64,000 bases of DNA, taken from Conchocele bisecta (taxonomy: Eukaryota > Mollusca > Bivalvia > Lucinida > Thyasiridae). The translations under genes and the position numbers were made by a program. The notes beneath the pieces are model-generated. The model worked only from the letters and a program-made list of their open reading frames with translations. It searched no databases and was not told where the DNA came from. Positions 55,498 to 64,000 of this stretch are shown here, piece by piece; position 1 is the stretch's first letter, and every line of letters starts with the position of its first letter. The stretch covers positions 37,482,242-37,546,241 of the forward strand of contig CM055277.1 of assembly GCA_029237695.1 (NCBI GenBank), read 5' to 3'.

Positions 55498-56058
55498 ACA
55501 AAGAACAGCATTTATTTCTTGTTACAGGTTTAATTAATAGTTTCCAGTTATTTAGTTGAACATTTGGAACATTTGTTATGAACTGCACTGTAAAAATTTG
55601 GAGGTTCGAGAATAGGTCACACAATTTTAGCCGCCATGACAGTTTTGAGTTTGTGAGTCATCAGGAAGATGGCTTGATTTATCAGTGTTGCAGAGACAGT
55701 GCACCGAAATGATTTGACACAAGTATGTATAAATGTTCAAAATATGTTATTTAATTGTTATTTAATTCAAAAATTGATTTTGTTTATGCATTACTTTTGA
55801 TGAACATTAAGGGGTTCGAGAACTGGTCTTTCCACGCTAATACAATTATTACAAATATGCCATGTAACAGGTTCCTGTTCTTTGTAAACACTTCATACTA
55901 TCATATGGGAGCTCATTCTGACAATTCCAGTAATTTTAATAAGTCACGAACACTTCTAATGACGTTTAAAACATGATGACGTCAATGCGTAAAATTTTGC
56001 AATTTGGGAACTTAAACACGGGCGAAGAATTCAAGTCCGGTTTAGAGAGGTTCCACTG

Positions 56059-56528
56059 TAGTGAGCCTCGGACCAGGCTGCACATCTGTGCAGCTTGATC
56101 AGGGTCTACACTGTTAGTCATTCCTTCACGTTAGTTAAAGTGTGTAATGTAGAAAATATTTAATATTTCTATTCAATTTATTCTGTAAAGAATTCAAAAT
56201 AATGACTTGAAAATTTATGATATTATGATTATCAGGAAATTAAAAAAATACCTTGAAAATTCAAGAAAAGATGAATAATTAAAAAAAAGATCTTGAAATT
56301 CAAGATGTTATTTATAAATGGAAATAAAATAGATCAACTGTGGCCCTAATGTGCTTCCATAGTTCGCTTACAGAACTCTGATTAGTCTAAAATGACACAC
56401 CTGTCTGTCACTTGGCGACTTCAAACAGTTGCCACGCTGTCAATTTTAAAGTTATCACATAGAGACAGTAACTGGACAAAGGCAGATAGCTGGACAACCA
56501 GAGTAACAACAATGGCACTCTGCTACAC
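56059..56528. other. Intronic sequence with no recognised feature
   Basis: AT-rich sequence. One short GCACATCTGTGCAGCTTGAT and CAGGGTCTACACTGTTAG fragment at 56085-56120 belongs to the GATCAGGATCTGCACTG MITE family. Confidence 0.5.
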
Positions 56529-56671
56529 AGGTATTTCATGGTCATTCAGGGAGCAGTCAAAACAAATTGCCCATCGGTGCTGTGAACGACCCGAGGTACA
56601 TTGACCCGGGTCATCCACAACACCTCAGGGCAATAATTTTGACTGTTCCCCAAATGTCCATGAAATACATG
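56529..56671. mobile_element. 140-bp fold-back MITE
   Basis: GGTATTTCATGGTCATT with GCAGTCAAAACAAATTGCCC on the left is matched by the diverged complement GGGCAATAATTTTGACTG with CCATGAAATACAT on the right. GACCCGAGG and GACCCGGGTC lie in the centre. Confidence 0.7.
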
Positions 56672-56853
56672 TTTTATTACTCAACCTGTAATATATTGTA
56701 TATGTATAAATAGCGTTGAATTTTATTACGGTAACTTCGACAATAATCATGATTTTAGGGGTGAAAATAGTTTTGAGTATTCCACAGGCACACGGACATA
56801 TTACCAAGGCACATGAAAATATTTCCCAGACACGTTAAAATCCAGGGAATTAT

Positions 56854-57460
56854 AGTCTGTTTCACGAAAGCTGCCCAAATTTTACGGCCATATAGGCAAT
56901 TCAAAAACCATATTTTTTTCGATAATATTAAATTAAAGGACAATTTAAGAATTAGCCTTCTTTTTATTTCGTGAAATTTGGTCAAATATTGATTTTATTG
57001 CGAAAACAAAATTTCCCCATGTTAAATCCCCATAGACATCTTCACTCCGTGAAGATGTCTATGGGGATTTAACATGGGGAAATTTTTGAGAATTTCAGAA
57101 ATACTGGACCGATTTTTAAAATTTAACTTTTGTTTTCTTAGTTAGATCATTTCCAAGCTATCTAGCTAGGTTTCGGAGTGGGGGAAAAAGAGGTAGAGGA
57201 CTTGTGGGAGTATTCAAAAAACAATTTTTTTTGGAAATTGTTTTTTGACTACTCCACAAGTCCTCTACCTCTTTTTCCCCCATGTTAAATTCCCATAGAG
57301 AAATCAATTTTTCGTAATAAAACCAATATTTAACCAAATTTCACGAAATAAAAAGAAGGCTCATTCTTAAATTTTGCTTTAATTTAATATTATCGAAAAA
57401 AATATTGTTTTTGCATTGTTTATATAGCCGTAAAATTTGGGCAGGTTTCGTGAAACAGAC
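56854..57460. mobile_element. 607-bp composite fold-back element, TA duplication
   Basis: Inverted ends start GTCTGTTTCACGAAAGCTGC (left) and GTCTGTTTCACGAAACCTGC (right, read on the minus strand), flanked by TA, with arms of about 180 bp. Two further palindromes sit inside: one centred on CTTCACTCCGTGAAG near 57050, and one of about 110 bp at 57180-57290 with GAGGTAGAGGACTTGTGG arms. The whole would fold as a branched hairpin. A relative is at 50822. Confidence 0.85.
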
Positions 57461-57517
57461 TATAGTCGAATTATGTAATAGGGAGTGTGGAGTTGGGTAA
57501 TAGTTATGTATGCTTAC

Positions 57518-57658
57518 TCGAATGAAGCTTGAAGAGGGATTTAACGATGAAGTCGTAAAGCTGGCACGAGTCCAGGATGCACAGGATCAGTGGTGCGAGG
57601 CGGCACTGGCCGGAACTTGTCATCGAGTTGGACCGCGACATATCCAGTGAAGCAAACA
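57518..57658 (-). CDS. HIP1: HIP1 exon (ANTH domain, SGQCRLAPLI core)
   Basis: The exon is 141 bp with acceptor TTGTTTCAG and donor GTAAGC. It encodes 46 full codons, FASLDMSRSNSM through SGQCRLAPLI to LFKLHS, and ends in phase 1. SGQCRLAPLI followed by a C-x-LYD helix and LFKLHS is one of the best conserved HIP1/HIP1R signatures. It is hemmed in by mobile DNA: a MITE begins about 40 nt upstream of the acceptor, and a fold-back element ends about 57 nt past the donor. Confidence 0.95.
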
Positions 57659-57698
57659 CTGAAACAAGAAACAGTACATAGTTGATTACTGGATTTAA

Positions 57699-57940
57699 AA
57701 CCCTTTCACCCCTAAATAACTGGAATGGAATTTGATATTTTAATTTTCAGACCAATGTTGTCACAAAATGATTTTCAGACTTGTACATTTATGAAAAGGG
57801 GGTGGTTTCTTTCTAAAAGAGAAGAAAGTTACTTTCAAAAAGTGCAGATTCTGATGAGACGGCTCGTTACGAGCCGGCTCATCTGGATCTGCACTGTTTG
57901 CAAACACTAAAATAGAGTACTGTTGTGTGGAAAGGGTTAA
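57699..57940. mobile_element. MITE, TTAACCCTTTCACCCC family
   Basis: It matches 5447-5695 from CCCTTTCACCCCTAAATAAC through the inner palindrome GACGGCTCGTTACGAGCCG to GGAAAGGGTTAA. It begins about 40 nt upstream of the acceptor of the HIP1 exon at 57518. Confidence 0.8.
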
Positions 57941-58304
57941 ATATGTTACTGTGACTGGAGAATGGGGCTTATTGCATTAGTGTCCAGTCGAGGTCATGAT
58001 CTACTATTACACTCTTTGGTGCTTTGATAGCAAAATTCTAAGTCCAAAAGAGGTATATAATCCGTGACCATGGGGTCAAATCAAAATGAATAGACAGATG
58101 GACGGATATAGGTGGTAAAATTGACAAACACAAAATCAAATTAAGTTTCAAATATACGGGATCCCAGCACATGGCATTGATGTGGGGGTACTTCTACCAA
58201 CCCTCTCCCTACCTTAGGCCAGCGGCGGAACATTTGCCGGCCCAATCCTATGATGCTAGTGATGCTATGAAGTCCGTCAGTGTACAACATTTACAACAGC
58301 TCAC

Positions 58305-58366
58305 CTATATGCTGCAGATGCAAAACTTCGTCCATGTAATCCAGCAGATCAACACTAATTTCGAAG
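58305..58366 (-). CDS. HIP1: HIP1 exon (ANTH domain, LLDYMDE helix)
   Basis: The exon is 62 bp, with acceptor TTATTTTCAG and donor GTGAGC. It completes the split Tyr codon, then encodes 20 residues (FEISVDLLDYMDEVLHLQHI) and leaves one base for a Val codon, phase 1. The DYMD motif is typical of the HIP1 ANTH domain. The exon is far shorter than the overlapping plus-strand open frame at 58171-58572, which I regard as a shadow. Confidence 0.92.
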
Positions 58367-58625
58367 CTGAAAATAAGAAAGTTACAATGAATCAAATCTG
58401 CATAAGTGACCACAGTGGTACAAACGAAGGAAATTTCAAGCATTCTGATACAGATGCTGTACCTTTTGCATCCAGTTTGGACCGACTGATTGGAGTTTTA
58501 CGTCTCTTCAACAGCATGGTCATAGTACGACAGGAATGCACATGTATTACACAAATTTCAATAGAAAACTAATTACATATTTCAAGGCGAGCCCAGGTGA
58601 TGTTATCAGGAGGCTTGATAAAAAA

Positions 58626-58723
58626 ATCGGGGTATAAACTTGGAAAAGTCGCGGGAATACTGGACGAAGGCCGGAAGGCCTCGTCCAGTATTCCCGCGAC
58701 TTTTCCAAGTTTATATCCCCGAT
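58626..58723. repeat. 98-bp near-perfect palindrome, twin of 30111-30210
   Basis: Arms ATCGGGGTATAAACTTGG, then AAAAGTCGCGGGAATACTGG, and their complement surround GGCCGGAAGGCC. The flank ATAAATTCCACAAAAAGGCC is shared in inverted orientation with the copy at 30111. Confidence 0.92.
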
Positions 58724-59064
58724 AAATTCCACAAAAAGGCCATTCATTCCTTGTAATTCCAGCATTTGAAATAAATTCATTAAGAAAATGTGTTTATTTT
58801 CCGTTTTCTTAAGAATTATTTTAACTGCGCCTCACAGTTACGGAAAGTAGTTCGGCATGGGAGTTTACTGGGATATAAATTTTGGACAGAGACTTGCTAC
58901 TGACCAATCAAATGTTAGGGAATTGTGTAAATATGTTTGTGCTGGAATTATTCAGCCAAAACTTACATATGCTTGGTACATATGTGATATCGAGTTTCAT
59001 ATCTGCCCTCATATCGACCTATAGATCTCTCAATTTAAAGCTTTCGAGCAAATATAGGAGTCTT

Positions 59065-59210
59065 CAGGGCACGAAAATTCCACTCGTCTTCGTCCTGGCG
59101 AGTGGAAATGCCTGCAGAACGAGTGGAATTTCAATATTTTGTAATGTACATTTCTTAATTTTGCCATTCCTGTCAATGAAAGTAAACATTTCAAGAATTT
59201 CCGTGCCCTG
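59065..59210. mobile_element. 146-bp MITE, CAGGGCACGAAAATTC ends, 5-bp target duplication
   Basis: The left end CAGGGCACGAAAATTCC and right end GAATTTCCGTGCCCTG are inverted. GTCTT directly abuts each outer edge. A CCACTCG..CGAGTGGAA palindrome lies inside, recalling the CTCGCC palindromes of the 23183 element. Confidence 0.82.
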
Positions 59211-60559
59211 GTCTTGGGCTGATATGAAAAATGCCATATAATCATCTTATATTAGTGTTTCCCCCAGACTGAAAAATGGGCAGGGCGCTCGTTGAAAAAA
59301 AGGGGCACTTTTTTCACTAAGATATTGGTACATCTGAATATTTGGTTTATATAATAGTACAGTATATTGCTATAGCCATAGGTCTACCCGCTCCATAGGT
59401 TGAGGCCCTAAATTGAGCCAAAAATATCAATCTCGGGCCATGTCGCAGCCATAATTCGACTCCCCGTCTTCAGAAACTGAAAATCTATCGGCTATTGGGT
59501 GCAGGCGAAATTAGGTTACCTCTCGCCTCCATAGCTTGGCTAAGTTTTGTGCTTTCATCAGTTTATCTGAAGCGAAGACACTTCGTGTAAACATAGAAAA
59601 TATATCTTATGGTTACTGTACTATATTTATCGATTTTTGTCATGGAAAAGTCGTGTTTGAAACATTTACTGGTAATACACACATGCTCTTCGATGTGTTG
59701 TCATAAATCGGCGGTTATGTGAATTGGACAAACAAGATAATATAGTTAATCAAGTTTAAAAATTGAAATGTTTTACCATAATTCTGGTGTAACAGCATAC
59801 ACAAACAATTATTAACTGTTAGGGAACGATAATATCAACTCTAAAGAGGTAAATGGAACAGCCGTTACCTGGCAATTGCCAGCTGATCAGGTTAATGACC
59901 AGACACTGTTTGATTTTGGGAGTCTGAATTGACTGGTAATGTGTGCAGTGGCTGTGACTGGATAAATAGGGCTTATAGGAATTGTGACCAGTATAGCTCT
60001 TGGTTGTATACATGTACAACCAAACTACACAGTGTGATTTTTACACAACACATTATGTTATTTTGTTTCTCTTTTTTGTGACTTTTTAAATACGATTGAT
60101 CTCGTTGGGAACAAAAATATCACTGTGTCATCGGTGTGCGTGGATAGTGACTGATTTGTCGGCACCTTCAGATAGCCATTGTCATAAATATTTGGTGACG
60201 CAAGACCCTAATTGACCCACACAATATGTCACATTGGCGTGTGTGGCTAGAAAATCAATATCTGGTAACACGAGGCACGTGTCAGCTGTGTATTGTGCCG
60301 CTAATCGGGATATCCGTTATCATGGTTATCGAGGTGTGTAACTTCACACATCACACAAATAAACTAGTGGCATGTTGTGTATTATTTTGGGCATTCGGAG
60401 CGTGGATTGAGTTGTCGACACGATCTGATTTGAAGATTCAGCCAGAAAAAGACAGACATTTATGGAAAAACAGGCAAGAGGGCGCAGCCAAAAAGGGGGC
60501 AGGACGCCGCTCCCTCCTATTCCTACGTAGGGGAAACACTATATATTATTCAATACTAG
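59211..60559. other. Intronic sequence, one partial MITE at about 59947
   Basis: GTGGCTGTGACTGGATAAAT at 59947 is one end of the GGCTGTGACTGGAG family; no partner end was found. The 172-residue open frame at 60226-60744 runs into a repeat element and has no recognisable domain. Confidence 0.45.
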
Positions 60560-60735
60560 ATGGCAGCGGCCCGTATGTCGCGCCCACCGAGGCTTTGATA
60601 GTACACCAAAAAACTTTAACCAAAAACCTTAACAAGGACGCATGTACGTATGGATGTATGTACAGACGTATGTTACACCAATGTGCCGACTATATCACGC
60701 TGTCACAAGTGGGCTCGACAAAAATCATTAAATGT
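60560..60735 (+). mobile_element. Short relative of the 1256 hairpin-ended element
   Basis: GGCAGCGGCCCGTATGTCG at the start and CACAAGTGGGCTCGACAAAA at the end match the termini at 1256-1918, with only an AAAAACTTTAACCAAAAACC and ACGTATGGATGTATG-type core between. Confidence 0.6.
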
Positions 60736-62082
60736 AATAAATGATATTCAAAGTTGGTAAACATCTCATGATAGATGCGGAACTTCAAGGATATTTCCTG
60801 TTTGATGTTTGACCAGGGGCTTCACCATCATTTTGTTTACAGACTGATCTTTGTTGAGATAGTTTGCCGAAAGTTCAACATAATGATCACGATAATATCC
60901 TGGTCTGTGTCGATGTGCGAATTGGAAATTTGTGCATCGGTTCTTTATTTATAACTGGACAGACACGACATGCAGGCACGGGTCATTTTGTTTAACCCTA
61001 AGAATGCAGGAAACAAAAATTGTCATCTGCTGTTGTGTTCTTTCTGAATAAAAACATGGTTTGAAAGAACTTGAGAATCATTTCCATTGTTGTCCTTTTC
61101 TCGCATACCCAGAGTCCATTTCAATGTTATTTCCGAAGCCACGCCCATGTGGGATTTTTTTGTCTCACACGGCTATCTCACACGGCTGACATGTCACACA
61201 CTGCCGGAACTACTTTTTGTGTATTGGCTTCCAAATGTCGTCTGCATTGTTTACAAACACACGCTCTCTACACAGTACTGTCAGTAGACAACAATGTCAA
61301 CAACGTCGCTCTGGATTTGTTATGTAGGCTATTATTTATTTCAGGTGTTATCCAGTTTTATCAAATTTGCGTAAATTTGTGGGACGAGTTGTGTAAGGGG
61401 CGTCTGTAAATCAGTTGGCCGAACATTATTATTAAAAAAAAACACATGTAATTGACAGCAAACTATTTACCTCGTATGTTGTTGATTCTTCCCCAAACAT
61501 ATGTATAGTGACAGTTGATAGTGATTGGAATATTTGTTTAATAATCCAGTGATCAAGAATTTCTTGAAAACGGCAACGGCCAACGTGTTGAAATGACAAA
61601 TGTCCGTCGGAGTGAAACTTTCGGCGGACTGATATTTGCGTAATTGAAGACAGCGTCTCGGAATTGCAATAAATACTCAAAATAAAAACATAAAATGATT
61701 CTGTAAACATTATTGTACAAATTTGAATCGAGGATATATGGTCTATTTTCAATATTTATATGAGTTTGTCTCGTACTACGTCCTATTTATTTTGTGTATG
61801 TAGTAATTGGGTTTACACATGATGTCATGGGCGTCTTCAGACCGTATTTTCATTGGGCCGTTATGTGTTAAATGTTTCGATCCAATGTAGGAGACTCTAA
61901 TTTGTTGGTGTAAACTTTGTTTACACCCATTTGTTGATACGGGTAATGCGATTGAGTGGTTGTATTCGAGATAGCATATAAAGAAAAAAAGTTAGTATTA
62001 TACTATGGTGGTTCGTTGATGGCGTACTATGGCTAAACATGATTCTGGACTTAGTAGGTATGCGAGAAAAAGTATTCCAGAT
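60736..62082. other. Intronic sequence with no recognised feature
   Basis: 1.3 kb without a repeat array or element end that I recognise. The open frames at 61071-61409 (plus) and 61432-61752 (minus) show no domain. Confidence 0.5.
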
Positions 62083-62215
62083 ATACTCCGGTGTGTGACT
62101 AAGGATATTCCACCCTCGTGGTCAGAATATGTCGTCAGAAACTCGGCAAAGCCTCGTTTCTGACAACATATTCTGACCACTCGGGTGGAATATCCTTGTC
62201 ACACACCGGAGTATA
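62083..62215. repeat. 133-bp palindrome plus a duplicated arm end
   Basis: Arms TATACTCCGGTGTGTGACTA, then GATATTCCACCCTCGTGG and ATATGTCGTCAGAAA, pair with their complement around CTCGGCAAAGCCTCG. The distal CACACACCGGAGTATATATG unit is repeated once more after the right arm (62225-62255). Confidence 0.88.
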
Positions 62216-62699
62216 TATGGAATACTCTTAGTCACACACCGGAGTATATATGGAATACTCTTAGTCCCACATCAGTACATATGATGGATACTTTTCTCGC
62301 CCCTTATAGAACATATTTGCGAATCTTAAAAAACTCTCTGAATTTATGCGACTTTTGATACGTGTTCGCCATATCAACAAATGAGTTAAAATAAAATTTT
62401 CACCAACAAATTGGACGCAAATTCCAGTTCAGTGGATCGTTTAAAAATGATTATCAAATTAATGTTCAATGTCATCACCATTCAGCCCTGACAACGCCAA
62501 AATGTACATCGCACGTTGCTGATGTCATCAAATTTAAAACCATGTCGTGACGTTATGACGTGATAATAAACACGTTCCATTGGAAATGATTCTCAAGTGT
62601 TGTCAAAACATGATTTTGTCGAGAAAATGGAAAATAGAAAATAAACAGCAGACGACAAATTGTAATTCAGCAATATGTATACTGCAAGTCAATACTTAC
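62216..62699. other. Intronic sequence
   Basis: Near 62585, ATGATTCTCAAGTGTTGTCA and AAACATGATTTTGTCGAG resemble words at 23705-23735 in the nested transposon block. Otherwise nothing was recognised up to the HIP1 donor at 62699. Confidence 0.45.
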
Positions 62700-62776
62700 T
62701 AGTTATTTACATCGGATCCACATATGCGGGCAAATTTATCATCTACTAGCATCAGGTTGCCTGGAATTTCTGGATT
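62700..62776 (-). CDS. HIP1: HIP1 exon (ANTH domain, NPEIPGNL segment)
   Basis: This is the first HIP1 exon visible in the window. The acceptor reads TTATTTCAG before AATCCAG, and the donor is GTAAGTATT. It encodes 25 residues, NPEIPGNLMLVDDKF to GSDVNN, and ends in phase 2, splitting a Tyr codon with the next exon. The NP-x-x-PGNL and DVNN segments lie in the ANTH domain of HIP1 relatives, just before the helix containing LLDYMD. The upstream exon is outside the window; between here and 64000 I see only repeats. Confidence 0.9.
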
Positions 62777-62879
62777 CTGAAATAAGTTGCAACATCATTG
62801 TTATTTGGACTTTTACTAAGTCGGAATATGCGGTGTGGAGACTTGTGCATAAACGCCTCGTAAAACATATTGTGTCAAC

Positions 62880-63205
62880 AACGTATAGTGTATATTGGTG
62901 GACAATGGGTGGATAACCTTCAATGTGAGGAAGCTATTGATGAAGTTTGGTAATGATCCAACGGATCATGGGAAATTCAACATCCAAAATTGCTGACACA
63001 AAGGTCAATGTCACCAAGGTCAAGGCCACCCAAATGACACTGGGTGGATAGCGATCCATGTAAAAAAGCTATTGATGAACTTTGGTAATGATCAGGAGAT
63101 ATGCAACATTTGGTCAAGGCCACCGGAATGACACTGAGTGGATAGCCAGCATGATCAATGTGAGGAAGCTATTCATGAAGTTTGGTAATGATCAAGAGAT
63201 ATATA
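62880..63205. repeat. Three diverged copies of a 100-145-bp unit
   Basis: Units share GTGGATA, ATGTGAGGAAGCTATTGATG and AAGTTTGGTAATGATC, with AAGGTCAAGGCCACC between them. This is the GGTCAAGG-orientation relative of the GACCTTGACC repeats. Confidence 0.75.
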
Positions 63206-63224
63206 TGTCCAAAATTATTGACGC

Positions 63225-64000
63225 CTGCTGCTGCTACTACTACGTATTAACTACTACTACTACTATTAACTACTAACACTACTATTGAAACTTAAACTAC
63301 TACTACTATTAACTACTTGAACTACTATTAACTAACTAACTAACTAACATTAACTACTACTAACTATTAACTACTAACACTACTATTATTAACTACTACT
63401 AACTAATTTAACTAACTACTACAAAACTACTATAACTACTACTAACTACTTAACTTAACTACGACTCACGTATTAACTAACTACTACTACTAAAATTAAC
63501 TACTAACTACTATTCACGAACTAAACTAACTACAAATAACTACTACTTACAAACTAATAACTAACTACTATACTTCAACTATAACTACTACTACTATTAA
63601 CTAACTTACTACTACTAATTCAACTACTACTACTATTAACTACTAATAACTACGATAAACTATTTAACTAACTACTACAACTTACTACTTACGTTTAAAC
63701 TACTACTACTACGCTATTAATCTACTACTACTACTATTAAACGAACATACCTACTACTATTAACTACTACTAACACTAATTACTAACTACTCACACACGA
63801 TATAACTTACTTAACTACTACTATTAACTACACTACTTAACTATTTAACTACTACTTACTATTAACTACTACTACTATAACTAACTTACTACTACCTATT
63901 AACAACTACTAACTACTATTAACCTTACTACTACTACTATAACCTACTTACAACTATTAACTACTCTAACTTAACTATTAGACTCACGTATTAACTACTA
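63225..64000. repeat. ACT-rich low-complexity repeat with many indels
   Basis: Irregular mixture of ACTACTACT and TTAACTACTA words with scattered one-base indels and occasional ACTCACGTATTAACTA islands. It looks like a long TAACTACTA-type satellite read with poor base accuracy. It continues past the window edge. Confidence 0.9.

Larger units (their letters stand above)
52776..56058 (+). mobile_element. 3.28-kb pogo-like DNA transposon with TA target duplication
   Basis: The ends are diverged inverted repeats: CAGGTACCTGATCTCGAACC on the left and, read on the minus strand, CAGTGGAACCTCTCTAAACC on the right, each flanked by TA. A subterminal palindromic GACGTCA (GCGTATGACGTCATCA on the left, TGATGACGTCAATGCG on the right) lies about 70 bp inside each end, and TTCTCGAACC-like motifs recur on both sides. 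The transposase frames fill the middle. The TA duplication, CAG termini and psq/CENP-B/DDE architecture place it in the pogo group. Confidence 0.8.

Noticed and set aside
51998..56058. One large pogo element from the CAGTGGAAC end at 51998 to 56058
   Set aside because: It would have to contain the HIP1 exon at 52163-52220 and another MITE. The TA-flanked left end at 52776, with matching subterminal GACGTCA, fits better.
58171..58572. 133-residue plus-strand frame
   Set aside because: It overlaps the HIP1 exon at 58305-58366 in antisense, and no domain is visible.
60226..60744. 172-residue plus-strand frame
   Set aside because: It runs into the 60560 repeat element and shows no domain, and I see no acceptor or promoter that supports it.

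Overview
This is nuclear DNA of an animal, most likely a bivalve mollusc. It has split genes with very long introns, dense short repeats built around GTGACCTTGACCTTGG, tRNA-derived SINEs, fold-back MITEs and a pogo-type transposon. The bivalve call rests on repeat motifs remembered from clam genomes and is inference. Nothing in the window looks bacterial.

One host gene spans almost everything. On the minus strand, twelve short exons (62776 down to 944) have canonical GT-AG junctions and join with compatible phase into 393 uninterrupted codons. They encode the C-terminal half of an ANTH domain, an acidic linker and a coiled coil in the order found in huntingtin-interacting protein 1 (HIP1/HIP1R), a clathrin and actin adaptor of endocytosis. 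The first exons lie beyond the right edge. The rest of the coiled coil and the actin-binding THATCH domain lie beyond the left edge.

All other recognisable content sits in HIP1 introns. Region by region: 0-10 kb holds interspersed repeats, a SINE and MITEs; 10-21 kb holds arrays of 130-185 bp units ending in GC-rich hairpins; 21.4-25.7 kb is a nest of transposons; 26-28.5 kb holds more arrays; 29.07-29.78 kb is a 105-bp tandem repeat carrying copies of a HIP1 splice donor; 30.2-38.58 kb is an 8.4-kb minisatellite that also carries copies of a HIP1 splice donor; 40-41.5 kb has a dead Tc1 transposase, a SINE and seven exactly spaced ETS-like sites; 45.4-48.9 kb is a decayed PIN-like/CXC gene; 49.2-50.7 kb is another array; 52.8-56.1 kb is a 3.28-kb pogo-like transposon with a frameshifted transposase; 56.8-57.5 kb is a composite fold-back element; the right end is a noisy ACT-rich repeat.

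The most unusual signal is that two consecutive HIP1 introns have each been expanded from the exon/intron junction itself, so the pre-mRNA would carry long series of decoy 5' splice sites. In one array each unit also has the form of a 30-nt in-frame micro-exon. Whether any of these sites is used cannot be told from sequence alone.
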